A DNA stretch of 64,000 nucleotides from Defluviitoga tunisiensis. GTDB taxonomy: Bacteria; Thermotogota; Thermotogae; Petrotogales; Petrotogaceae. A program made the translations under genes and the position numbers. Numbering within the stretch: the first letter of the stretch is position 1; every line of letters starts with the position of its first letter. Below, piece after piece: positions 38,814 through 47,254 of this stretch. The notes beneath the pieces were generated by a model, which saw nothing but the letters and a program-made list of their open reading frames with translations, did no database searches and was not told the DNA's origin. The stretch covers positions 432,676-496,675 of the forward strand of contig NZ_LN824141.1 of NCBI RefSeq assembly GCF_000953715.1, given 5' to 3'.

Positions 38814-40661
38814 ATGAGTGAATATATTTTGGAGTTCTTAAATTTTTCTGTAAAAGATCAGGATTATGAAGTTTTGACTAATTTTAATTTAAAACTTCAA
38901 AAGGGAGAAATTATTTCCATTGTAGGACAAGATGGTTCGGGCAAAAATTCTATCATTTATGGAATGATCGGTGATTTGCCTGCTGAAGGTTTACTATTGC
39001 ATAAAGGTCATCCTTTATCATTTGACTTATTTGAATTGAAAACAAATAAAATAGAAATTATAAATCAAAAACCCAAATTAATAGAAAATATGTCAATTGC
39101 AGAAAATCTTTTTTTAGATATCTCTTTTAATAAAGAATCTTATTTTTTTTATAGTAAAAGAAAAACAAATAAAATTATTTTAGACACTTTTAAAAAGTAT
39201 CATCTAAATATTCCTCCTAATACTAAAGTAAAAGAATTAACTTTAGAAGAAAAGAAGAATCTCGCATTCGTTAGAGCATTTTCTTTAAATCCAGATGTTG
39301 TAATTTTATATGAACCTTCAGAAAATATTTCTTTAACTTCCTTGAGAAATTTACACTCAATGATTAAAAGGCACAAAAGTGAAGGAAAAAGCGTAATTTA
39401 TATAACAAAACAATGGGAAGATGCTTTAAGAATAGCCGATAGAATTGCCATTCTCAACGAAGGAGAGATAACAGAAATTCTCAGTTCAGATGAGGTTAAA
39501 AATAATCCTAAGAAATTGATAGACAAAATTATTGGTGTAAATCTAAATGACAATAGTTCAGACTTTAATGATAATCAATTGATAGATTCTGTTTTCGAAG
39601 CAGTAGAATACTTAACGTCAGAATATGAATTAAATGATCTTTTAAATTTATTAGCAGAAAATACTGCTAAAGCAACAAGAGCAGACGCATGTGAGATTTC
39701 TTTAATAGATGAAGAAACTTCTACTTTAATTGATAAATCTATTTATAAAAGTAACGAAAATATTGAATTTCTTCCTAATGAAGCAGAAATATTAAAATTA
39801 ATTGATGAGGAAAAGGTTTATTATTTCACTAAAAGAGACAAAGGTTTTGAAAGATTTTTTAGACTAAATAACGATATCTGCAGCTTAATTTGTGTTCCGT
39901 TTTACATAAGATCACGTTTAAGTGGAATTATTCAAATTTATTATAAAGATTATCATTTGTATACTGAAGAAGAAATAAAATATTTAGAAACAATTGCTCA
40001 TCAAACTGCTTTGGCAATCCACAATACCAAATTAATTGGGAATTCAGTGCTATTAAGGGAAAGCCACCATAGAATAAAAAACAACCTTCAATCTATAATA
40101 AGTTTGATCTCTCTGTATAAAACTTCCATAAAAAAAGGATCCCAAAAGGATATAATAGGGATGTTAGACGATTTAATTTCTAAAATAAAAAGTATTTCTG
40201 CGGTACATGATTTGTTAGCAAAAGATAAATTAGGCAGAAGTATCATTAATCTAAAAGACATGATAATCCATATCGTACAATTTATGATTAATACAAGAAA
40301 GGGTATCGAATTTAAACTTGAATTAGATGATGTTTTTGTTTCCTATAGTAAAGCTTCAACTATAGCTTTAGTTGTTAATGAACTAGTAACAAATAGTTTG
40401 AAATATGCGTTTATTGGAAGAGAAAGTGGCGAAATTATAATTGTTTGTAGATATCATCATGAATCAATACTAATAGAAATTTCAGATAACGGCATAGGAT
40501 TTCCTGAACATTTTGATATTAACGAAAGTAATGGGTTAGGACTATCAATTGTACATTCAATAGTTACTAAGCAATTAGCTGGAAACATTATAATAAAAAA
40601 TAATAATGGTGCTAATATTATTATAGAAATTCCCGCTAAGCAAGTTTCTATTAATGAATAA
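38814..40661 (+). CDS. Sensor histidine kinase with N-terminal RbsA-like pseudo-ABC domain (ABC-GAF-HisKA_2-HATPase)
   Basis: 615 residues, no membrane segment. Residues 1-245 align with the first cassette of RbsA-type ATPases (MSIAENLFL at 93-101 matches the neighbour's LSVAENLFL), but nucleotide-hydrolysis motifs are eroded: Walker A GQDGSGKN has Asn45 for Ser/Thr, the LSGGQ region reads LTLEEKK (142-148), Walker B has Tyr166 for Asp (ILYEP), and the H-loop has Lys199 (ITKQW). Residues 256-405 look like GAF. HisKA_2 follows with ESHHRIKNNLQ (phospho-His about 419), then HATPase_c with NELVTNS (522), DNGIGFP (558) and GLGLSIV (574). A response regulator gene follows after 37 bases. Confidence 0.9.
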   Translation: MSEYILEFLNFSVKDQDYEVLTNFNLKLQKGEIISIVGQDGSGKNSIIYGMIGDLPAEGLLLHKGHPLSFDLFELKTNKIEIINQKPKLIENMSIAENLFLDISFNKESYFFYSKRKTNKIILDTFKKYHLNIPPNTKVKELTLEEKKNLAFVRAFSLNPDVVILYEPSENISLTSLRNLHSMIKRHKSEGKSVIYITKQWEDALRIADRIAILNEGEITEILSSDEVKNNPKKLIDKIIGVNLNDNSSDFNDNQLIDSVFEAVEYLTSEYELNDLLNLLAENTAKATRADACEISLIDEETSTLIDKSIYKSNENIEFLPNEAEILKLIDEEKVYYFTKRDKGFERFFRLNNDICSLICVPFYIRSRLSGIIQIYYKDYHLYTEEEIKYLETIAHQTALAIHNTKLIGNSVLLRESHHRIKNNLQSIISLISLYKTSIKKGSQKDIIGMLDDLISKIKSISAVHDLLAKDKLGRSIINLKDMIIHIVQFMINTRKGIEFKLELDDVFVSYSKASTIALVVNELVTNSLKYAFIGRESGEIIIVCRYHHESILIEISDNGIGFPEHFDINESNGLGLSIVHSIVTKQLAGNIIIKNNNGANIIIEIPAKQVSINE

Positions 40662-40698
40662 TAAGGAATATTCTAATGTAATGTTGAGGGGGAAGTAT

Positions 40699-41286
40699 AT
40701 GAAAAATTTAAAGGTGGTAGTTGCTGAAGATGAAATTCTTATACTAATGGGATTAAAAAGCAATTTAGAAAGTTTAGGTTGTATTGTGATAGGTGAAGCC
40801 ACAAATGGAAAGGAACTAATTGATATTGTATTAGAAAAAAAACCCGATTTAATTATTGCAGACATCAATTTACCGATCTTAGACGGACTTGAGGCATTAG
40901 ATATAATTAATCAAAAGATGAACATTCCTTCGTTAATTGTAAGTGAGTATGATGATGAAGAACTAATCCAAAGAGCTTCAGAAATAGGTGTTTTGGGATA
41001 TCTTATAAAGCCTATCGATGAATCTGACTTAAAAGCCGCAATAGAAATCGCTATTTCAAAATTTGAAGAAATTAATAAGCTTAAAAAAGAATTAGAAGAA
41101 ACTAAGGATGCTTTAGAATCAAGAAAAATTATAGAAAAAGCAAAGGGGATAGTGATGGAACGATTGCAACTAAAAGAGGATGATGCGATGAAATTTTTGC
41201 AGAAAAAAAGTAGAAATTCTAATAAAAAGCTAGTCGATGTCGCAAAAGATATCATTGAAGCTGATAAGGCTTTTAGATTAGACTAA
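40699..41286 (+). CDS. ANTAR-domain response regulator (RNA-binding antiterminator)
   Basis: 195 residues. The receiver domain (1-120) has the acidic pocket AEDE (9-12), phospho-acceptor Asp55 in IIADINLP, a Ser in LIVSEYDD and Lys in YLIKPI. A coiled coil (about 122-140) leads into an ANTAR domain (about 140-195; RKIIEKAKGIVMERLQLKED, FLQKKSRNSNKKLVDVA). ANTAR proteins bind paired RNA hairpins and prevent termination, as in EutV, AmiR and NasR. Its partner is surely the HisKA_2 kinase encoded 37 bases upstream. The start at 40699 follows GAGGGGGA. The likeliest target in view is the attenuator leader at 38341-38390. Confidence 0.92.
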   Translation: MKNLKVVVAEDEILILMGLKSNLESLGCIVIGEATNGKELIDIVLEKKPDLIIADINLPILDGLEALDIINQKMNIPSLIVSEYDDEELIQRASEIGVLGYLIKPIDESDLKAAIEIAISKFEEINKLKKELEETKDALESRKIIEKAKGIVMERLQLKEDDAMKFLQKKSRNSNKKLVDVAKDIIEADKAFRLD

Positions 41287-41323
41287 AAATATTGAAAAAT
41301 TAGCGATTATGGAGGCAGAGGGC

Positions 41324-42073
41324 ATGAAATACGTCAGATTTATGAAAGATACTATAATCAGTTATGGAATTTTAGAAGAAGAAAAAATTCAAGTTATCAA
41401 GGGAGATATATTTAATGAGTTCGAAATAACTAATGAAGTATATCACCTATCAGAAGTAAAGCTATTGCACCCATGCACTCCAAGTAAAATAGTATGTGTT
41501 GGTTTAAATTATCGTGATCATGCCGAAGAAATGAAAGATAAACTACCAACGGAGCCAATTATTTTTATAAAACCTTCGACTGCTGTCATTGGTCCTCTCG
41601 ATAATATTATCTATCCTTCAATGAGTAGGCAAGTAGATTATGAAGCAGAGCTGGGAGTAATAATTAAAAACAAGGCAAGAAATCTAGAAATAGAAGAAGT
41701 AAATAAACATATTTTTGGTTATACATGTTTCAATGATGTAACTGCACGTGATTTACAAAAGAAAGATGGGCAATGGACCCGTGCCAAATCGTTTGATACA
41801 TTTGCGCCATTTGGACCTTTTATTACAACAGATATGAATGCCAACAATTTAGATATACAACTTTTATTAAATGGTGAAATAAAACAAAATTCCAATACCA
41901 ATTGTATGATATTCTCTGTAGAAGAACTTATTAGTTTTATCTCAAAAATAATGACTCTTTTACCAGGAGATGTTATAGCAACAGGAACGCCTTCAGGTGT
42001 AGGACAAATGAAAATTGGAGACAAAGTGGAAGTCAAAATAGAAAGAATCGGCACTTTGATTAATTATATTATG
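41324..42073 (+). CDS. Fumarylacetoacetate hydrolase-family protein
   Basis: About 250 residues of the FAH family (fumarylpyruvate/acylpyruvate hydrolase or 2-hydroxyhepta-2,4-dienedioate isomerase-like). The conserved VCVGLNYRDHAEEM start, the metal ligands in DYEAELGVII and FNDVTARDLQ, KSFDTFAPFGPF and TGTPSGVGQM are all present. The reaction is C-C bond hydrolysis, decarboxylation or isomerisation of a beta-diketo acid; the substrate is open. GGAGG precedes ATG 41324. It lies 37 bases behind the ANTAR regulator gene in the same direction and may be co-transcribed with it. Confidence 0.88.
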
Positions 42074-42106
42074 TAATTATCTGTTAGCCTTTTTTGAATC
42101 TTTAAT

Positions 42107-43048
42107 CTATCTTGTCGCTTTTTTATTAACTTTTCTTATAGCTTCTTCATTGTATCCCATTACTTTATTTAATATGTTTTCATTATCTCGCCATTTCTCT
42201 CTTACCTTTACATATAGATCAAGATAAACCTTTGTTTCAAATAATTCTTCAATATCTTTTCTTGCAAGTTCTCCAATTTTTTTTATCATGTTTCCGTTCT
42301 TTCCGATAATTATAGGTTTTTGACTCTCTCTTTCAACATATATTTCTGCTCTTACATACAAAACTCCATTCTCTCTTTCTTTCAATTCCTCTACTACGAC
42401 GCCAGTTGAATGGGGAATCTCCTCTCTAGTTAGATTAAATACCTTTTCACGTATTATTTCAGAAATAATAAATCTAGAAGGCTTATCAATAATAATATCT
42501 TCAGGATAGTACTGTGGCCCATATGGTAAATGTCCAATAATTGCTAATTTAAGTTCAGAAAGATTTTCTCCCGTAACAGCTGAGACAGGAATACTTTCAA
42601 CAATATTATTACAAACATCTTCTATTTGATTAATCATATTTTGGATGTAGCTTCTATCTCTAAGCTTGTCTATTTTATTAACAACTAATATAGTAGGAAT
42701 ATTAGAAGCATTGATTACCTCTGCTACCCTCAAATCTGATTTTCTTATTCCTTCTGTTGCGTCGGTCACAAATAGTATCAAATCTACTCCTTCAAGAGCA
42801 TGAACAGCAATATTGTACATATATTCTCCAATTTTTCTTAAAGGTTTATGTATCCCCGGTGTGTCCACAAAAACGATCTGATAATTATCTTCAGTTAAAA
42901 CACAATTTATTCTATTTCTTGTAGTTTGAGGTTTTTCAGATACAATGACAACTTTTTGACCCATCAATGCATTAATTAATGTGGATTTTCCAACATTTGG
43001 TTTTCCAGCCACAGTAACAAAACCACTTTTAAAAATATTCTCTTCCAT
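42107..43048 (-). CDS. era: GTPase Era
   Basis: 313 residues. The GTPase domain has G1 GKPNVGKST (about 17), G3 DTPG, G4 NKID and G5 SAVTG; the C-terminal KH domain has IIIGKNGNMIKKIG. Era binds the 3' end of 16S rRNA and helps 30S assembly. Length fits the family. It is monocistronic here and convergent with the FAH-family gene, with only 30 bases between stop codons. Confidence 0.96.
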   Translation of the reverse strand: MEENIFKSGFVTVAGKPNVGKSTLINALMGQKVVIVSEKPQTTRNRINCVLTEDNYQIVFVDTPGIHKPLRKIGEYMYNIAVHALEGVDLILFVTDATEGIRKSDLRVAEVINASNIPTILVVNKIDKLRDRSYIQNMINQIEDVCNNIVESIPVSAVTGENLSELKLAIIGHLPYGPQYYPEDIIIDKPSRFIISEIIREKVFNLTREEIPHSTGVVVEELKERENGVLYVRAEIYVERESQKPIIIGKNGNMIKKIGELARKDIEELFETKVYLDLYVKVREKWRDNENILNKVMGYNEEAIRKVNKKATR

Positions 43049-43501
43049 ATTTTCCTCCTACATTCGTCTAATTTTCTCGCTTTATAAATTCGAAATTCTT
43101 TTTTAGAAAATCTTCATTTCTAAAGTGACTAAACAATTTATTTTGCATCAAAAATATATAATCATCTCACTGATTACGTTGTAATTATATCATATCAAGT
43201 TTTTTTAAGAGTTCATACAAAGAAAAATTATTCTTAAAATTTACACATAAATGATATAATATGTTGAATAATTTAATACAATATTTAATTATTTAAGAAT
43301 ATTTTTCCCCGCTCTTTACATACTTACCTTTTTAAAAATCGTTCTACAATGTTCAAATATTGTACGACAATTTCCTTCATAACCTAATTTAATTTTCAAC
43401 AAAATATACTACTTATTATACATATATTTTTCTTAATTTATTAACTATTTTATTGTTAGAGAAAAAATTACCTTCTGAAATCAGAAAGGAGGTGATTTAA
43501 A
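43049..43501. other. Intergenic region between era and the ABC ATPase gene
   Basis: Contains the truncated repeat copy (43078-43124), an extended -10 (TGATATAAT, 43252-43260) that could drive the plus-strand ATPase gene, a short inverted repeat at about 43349-43366 (ACAAT...ATTGT) and, at the end, a hairpin over the ATPase ribosome site. No gene is apparent. Confidence 0.45.
43078..43124 (-). repeat. Dispersed repeat, copy 3 (AT-rich part only)
   Basis: Positions 43101-43121 read, on the minus strand, as 20 of 21 bases of the start of copy 1 (AATGAAGATTTTCTAAAA and neighbours), and the match continues weakly to about 43078. The GC-rich hairpin block of copies 1 and 2 is missing. Confidence 0.55.
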
Positions 43502-43502
43502 A
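43471..43502 (+). promoter_or_regulatory. Hairpin over the ribosome-binding site of the ATPase gene
   Basis: CCTTCTGA (43471-43478) can pair with TCAGAA(a)GG (43481-43489), whose last bases are part of the ribosome site AGGAGGTG before the ATG at 43502. AGAGAAAA stands just 5' of the stem. This could lower translation or be switchable; the sequence only shows that pairing is possible. Confidence 0.4.
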
Positions 43503-44512
43503 TGATATCAACAGCTAATAAATATGCTTTAAAATTAGAAGACGTATGTTCTCACGTAGGCACATTTGAACTTAAAAATATCTCTTTTGAACTTGGTGGT
43601 GGAGATGTACTTTCGGTGTTAGGGCCTTCAGGATCAGGAAAAACTGTTCTTTTAAGAACTATTGCCGGATTAATAAAACTAGATTCTGGAAAAATACTAT
43701 TAGGCTCGCATAGAATTGATGATTATTCTCCCAAAGATAGAAAGGTTGGATTCGTATTTCAAAATTACGCTCTCTTTCCTCACCTTGATTCAAAGCTTAA
43801 TTTGGGATTTCCTTTATATATTAGAGGAAAAAAGAAAAAAGAAGTGTACGTAGAAGCTACCAATGTTGCTCAAGAACTAGACGGACTTCCAAATTATTTA
43901 GAATTTAAGCCAAGTGAACTTCCTGAAGGTATGAAACAATTAATTGCCCTTGGAAGGGAAAAATTAAACGAGTGTAATTTATTACTTCTAGATGAACCTT
44001 TAAGCCAGCTTGACAGAAAATTGCATATCGAAATGAGAACGTTATTAAAAAAATTTATTACCGACTTAAGTAAAACAACCGTTGCTGTTTTTAGTGACCC
44101 TGAAGATGCGATTGCTCTAAGTAATTATATTATGATTTTAGATAATGGTGAAATACTACAATATGGAGAAACATTTGAAGTATACAATAATCCAATAAAC
44201 ATTAAAGTTATGGAACTCTTATCAAGATTAGGATTGAATATAATAGATCTTGAAATAGTTGGAGGAAAAATTTTCAAGACCTTTTCAGTTAATCTTCCCG
44301 ATGGTTTATATAAATTATGTTTTAGACCAGAAGAAATTGAAGTCAGCAATAAGGGGTTAGAAGTTATATCTCAAAAAAGCTATATTTATGATTCTTCAAG
44401 AAAGATAATTGAATGTGATTTTAAAGGACAAGTTCTTAAATTACTAGTTCCTAAAAGTACTTCTCAAAAGTTTAAATTTGTTCCAACAAACCCAAAATTT
44501 TTTAATTTATAA
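43502..44512 (+). CDS. UgpC/MalK-like ABC ATPase with degenerate signature
   Basis: 336 residues. Walker A GPSGSGKT (41-48), Q-loop VFQNYALFPHL and Walker B LLLLDEPLSQLD (160-171) are intact, and a C-terminal TOBE-like region (about 240-336) is present. The signature that is LSGGQ in relatives reads LPEGM (140-144), and the H-switch His is replaced (VFSDPEDA, Ser198). In a homodimer both sites would lack these residues, so hydrolysis may be impaired, or it may pair with another ATPase. It lies 430 bases upstream of ugpB and is the only MalK-type ATPase in the window, so it may energise the Ugp importer. Confidence 0.82.
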   Translation: MISTANKYALKLEDVCSHVGTFELKNISFELGGGDVLSVLGPSGSGKTVLLRTIAGLIKLDSGKILLGSHRIDDYSPKDRKVGFVFQNYALFPHLDSKLNLGFPLYIRGKKKKEVYVEATNVAQELDGLPNYLEFKPSELPEGMKQLIALGREKLNECNLLLLDEPLSQLDRKLHIEMRTLLKKFITDLSKTTVAVFSDPEDAIALSNYIMILDNGEILQYGETFEVYNNPINIKVMELLSRLGLNIIDLEIVGGKIFKTFSVNLPDGLYKLCFRPEEIEVSNKGLEVISQKSYIYDSSRKIIECDFKGQVLKLLVPKSTSQKFKFVPTNPKFFNL

Positions 44513-44754
44513 CAAAATTATTGATTTAATAAGTATATGTGAAAGTGATAAAAATAACGTTTAATAATATGATTGATTGATTAATGAACTATTACAAAAT
44601 AATTGTGTTTAAAAGATATAGTATACATTCATCATAAAACATTCATATTATTTAATCTTTACTTAAAACAAATGAAAATTTATGATTTTCTTCTTTATTG
44701 ACATGTATTTACAGATATTTAGTTTAGTTTATTCTTAAAAGCTCTTAAACGAGT

Positions 44755-44783
44755 TTGACTTTATTTGTGATTAAAGTTAAAAT
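44755..44783 (+). promoter_or_regulatory. Promoter of the ugp operon
   Basis: TTGACT (44755-44760), 17-bp spacer, TAAAAT (44778-44783). The first 12 bases, TTGACTTTATTT, recur identically in the promoter at 49052. The rest of the 44513-44943 gap, apart from the leader at 44829-44890, shows no gene or repeat. Confidence 0.75.
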
Positions 44784-44828
44784 GTTGTTGTATATTATTG
44801 GGTTTATAAATAAAAGCTAAATAACAAA

Positions 44829-44890
44829 AGGCTGGAGAAAAGGAGAAAAGCCTATTCTTACCAAAAGATTGGTGAAAATAGGCTTTTTTC
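44829..44890 (+). promoter_or_regulatory. GlpP-type antitermination leader A (before ugpB)
   Basis: AGGCT (44829-44833) can pair with AGCCT (44849-44853) around the 15-nt loop GGAGAAAAGGAGAAA. The same AGCCT begins the terminator AGCCTATT...AATAGGCT-TTTTTT (44849-44890). Stem choice would decide read-through into ugpB. Two other leaders (49101, 51433) have the same plan, and a GlpP gene lies at 54625. Confidence 0.75.
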
Positions 44891-44943
44891 TTTGTTACAT
44901 GTATTTAAGTTATATTACCTAAATACCTTGAGGAGGTGTCTTT

Positions 44944-46260
44944 ATGAAACGTTTTGTGTTGTTATTTTTATCTGTTTTACTTTTGGCAGGGTTTACATTT
45001 TCTGTTACAACGATTGAATTTTGGCATGCTATGAGCGGACAAAGAGTTCCCCTAATTGAAAACATGGTTAAAGACTTTGAGGCTCTTCATCCAGATATTA
45101 AAGTAAACATTCAATTTACTGGTAGCTATCCTGAAACTATTAGCAAACTTATTGCTGCTGTTCAATCTAAAAATGCGCCACATGTTGTTCAGATATATGA
45201 AATTGGTACAAGAATTATGATTGATAGCGGCGTAATTGTTCCTGCACAAGAATTGCTAGATAAAGATCCCACTTTTGATGTTGGAGTATTACTTGATCCT
45301 ATAGTAAATTACTATACAGTTGATGGAAAACTTTATTCAATGCCTTTCAATTCGTCAACAGCTTTATTATATTACAATAAAACTCTTTTCAAAGAAGCTG
45401 GACTTGACCCAAATAAACCACCCAAGACATATGACGAATTTCTAGAATATTCTAGACTTCTTACTAAAAAAGATTCTAGCGGAAAGACTATTCAATACGG
45501 TTTTACATGGCCAACTCACGCATGGGTATTTGAGCAAATGTTAGCGGTGGCGGATGCTCCTTTTGTAAATAACAACAACGGAAGAACAGGAAGAGCAACG
45601 GAAGCTGTTTTCAATAATGAAGCAGGTTTAAAGATATTTAAACTTCTCGACCAATTAAACAAAGAAGGCTTAATTATTAACACAACTCATGAGGATTGGT
45701 CTGCAGCAAGGCAAAACTTTATCTCCGGTAAAGCTGCAATGTTGATTACGTCAACTTCTGATGTACAATTGTTTGAGGAAGGATTAAAGAGTAATAATTA
45801 TGAACTTGGAACTGCTTTTTTACCTGTACCTGATATTTCAATAAGCGGAGGTCCTGTAGTTGGAGGAGCAAGTCTTTGGTTAATTAAAGGCCATCCTGAT
45901 AATGAACTACAAGCGGCTTGGGAATTAATGAAATTTATTAATAACGAAGAACAACAAATTACATGGCATAAAGGAACTGGCTATTATCCCGTAAGAAAAG
46001 ATGCAGTGGAAACTTTACATTACGAAGGATTCTATGCTGATAATCCAAATTATTTCACTTCTTTGTTACAGTTATTATTAGCAAAAAGAAATTACAATAC
46101 CGCAGGAGCAGTCATAGGAGTATTTCAAGAAGCACGTGAAACTATAGAAAATGCTTATGATAAAATGGTTGCTGGTCAAATGACCCCAGAAAAAGCTTTG
46201 AAATGGGCGGAAGAAGAAGTAACAAAACTTATAAAGGAATACAATAAATTTTATCAATAG
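44944..46260 (+). CDS. ugpB: Glycerol-3-phosphate / glycerophosphodiester-binding protein
   Basis: 438 residues with a signal peptide (MKRFVLLFLSVLLLAGFTFS). The mature N terminus TTIEFWHAMSGQRVPLIENM and the segment APHVVQIYEIGTRIMIDSG strongly resemble UgpB, which binds sn-glycerol 3-phosphate and glycerophosphodiesters outside the cell. It is followed by the two permease genes and a glycerophosphodiesterase gene, which supports this substrate. GAGGAGGTG precedes the ATG. Confidence 0.9.
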   Translation: MKRFVLLFLSVLLLAGFTFSVTTIEFWHAMSGQRVPLIENMVKDFEALHPDIKVNIQFTGSYPETISKLIAAVQSKNAPHVVQIYEIGTRIMIDSGVIVPAQELLDKDPTFDVGVLLDPIVNYYTVDGKLYSMPFNSSTALLYYNKTLFKEAGLDPNKPPKTYDEFLEYSRLLTKKDSSGKTIQYGFTWPTHAWVFEQMLAVADAPFVNNNNGRTGRATEAVFNNEAGLKIFKLLDQLNKEGLIINTTHEDWSAARQNFISGKAAMLITSTSDVQLFEEGLKSNNYELGTAFLPVPDISISGGPVVGGASLWLIKGHPDNELQAAWELMKFINNEEQQITWHKGTGYYPVRKDAVETLHYEGFYADNPNYFTSLLQLLLAKRNYNTAGAVIGVFQEARETIENAYDKMVAGQMTPEKALKWAEEEVTKLIKEYNKFYQ

Positions 46261-46318
46261 TATCTATTAACAAATGCAACTAAAAATACTATAGCAGATT
46301 GAGAAACATCAATTATTT

Positions 46319-46352
46319 TCCAGGGGAGAAGAGTATTCTTCCCTGGATTTTA
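46319..46352 (+). terminator. Intercistronic hairpin after ugpB
   Basis: Twelve-pair stem TCCAGGGgAGAA / TTCTtCCCTGGA (one G-U) with a 5-nt loop, followed by TTTTAG. It lies between the binding-protein and permease genes, as in the other three importers in the window. Confidence 0.82.
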
Positions 46353-46368
46353 GAAGGAGTGAAATAAA

Positions 46369-47241
46369 ATGAAATGGGGAAAATATACTCCATTCCTACT
46401 ATTAATACCTACGTTTTTAATTATCATTCTTTTTATTTACTGGCCAACCATCTCATCTTTTATGCTTAGCTTTTACAAAGTCTCTCCATTTGGAGATAGA
46501 AAAATATTCGTAGGCTTTGATAACTTCATTAATTTATTTAAAAGTCAAGCTTACTTAAATTCAATAAAAGTGACTATAATCTATGTTGTCATCACTGTCT
46601 TTAGTGTAATTTTTTTTGGATATCTTATAGCTTTGCTGTTAGATAACAAAGTTTTCGGTGTTAAATTTTATCGAACTTTAATATTCACACCTTATGCAAT
46701 TTCATTTACAATTGCAGGTGCTCTTTGGACATTTATGTTAAACCCAGTAGCCGGCCATATTAATTATTTTCTTGATCGTTTTTTTGGGATAAGCGCCAAT
46801 TGGCTTACTGGTCAACCATTCGCATTGATTTCTATAATGATTACAAGTATTTGGAAAATGCTTCCTTTTTCCATTATATTTTATCTAGCAGGTCTCCAAT
46901 CTATACCAGAAGAAGTCATAGAAAGTGCAATTATTGACGGAACAAACAACTGGCAAAGAATTTGGAAGATAAAATTTCCAATGCTTTCTCCAACAACTTT
47001 TTATCTTATTATTATGGAAATTACGCATTCTATGTTTGAATCTTTTGGAATCATAGACATAATGACAAAAGGTGGTCCTGTAGAAACTACTACGACCATG
47101 ATATATAGATTGTATTTAGATTCATTTTATTTTCAAAAAACGGGAGAGGCTGCCGCTCAAAGTGTTATTTTGTTTCTAATAATGTGTTTTATTACTTTCT
47201 TCTATTTTAGGTTCGGCGAAAAAACCGTCCATTATCAGTAA
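46369..47241 (+). CDS. ugpA: Glycerol-3-phosphate ABC transporter permease
   Basis: 290 residues, six membrane segments. The EAA loop (EEVIESAIIDGTNNWQRIWK region, about residues 182-201) departs slightly from the consensus (ESAIIDG for EAAxxDG). First permease of the Ugp-type importer, 14 bases before the second. GAAGGAG sets the start. Confidence 0.88.
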   Translation: MKWGKYTPFLLLIPTFLIIILFIYWPTISSFMLSFYKVSPFGDRKIFVGFDNFINLFKSQAYLNSIKVTIIYVVITVFSVIFFGYLIALLLDNKVFGVKFYRTLIFTPYAISFTIAGALWTFMLNPVAGHINYFLDRFFGISANWLTGQPFALISIMITSIWKMLPFSIIFYLAGLQSIPEEVIESAIIDGTNNWQRIWKIKFPMLSPTTFYLIIMEITHSMFESFGIIDIMTKGGPVETTTTMIYRLYLDSFYFQKTGEAAAQSVILFLIMCFITFFYFRFGEKTVHYQ

Positions 47242-47254
47242 GGGGTGAATAATA

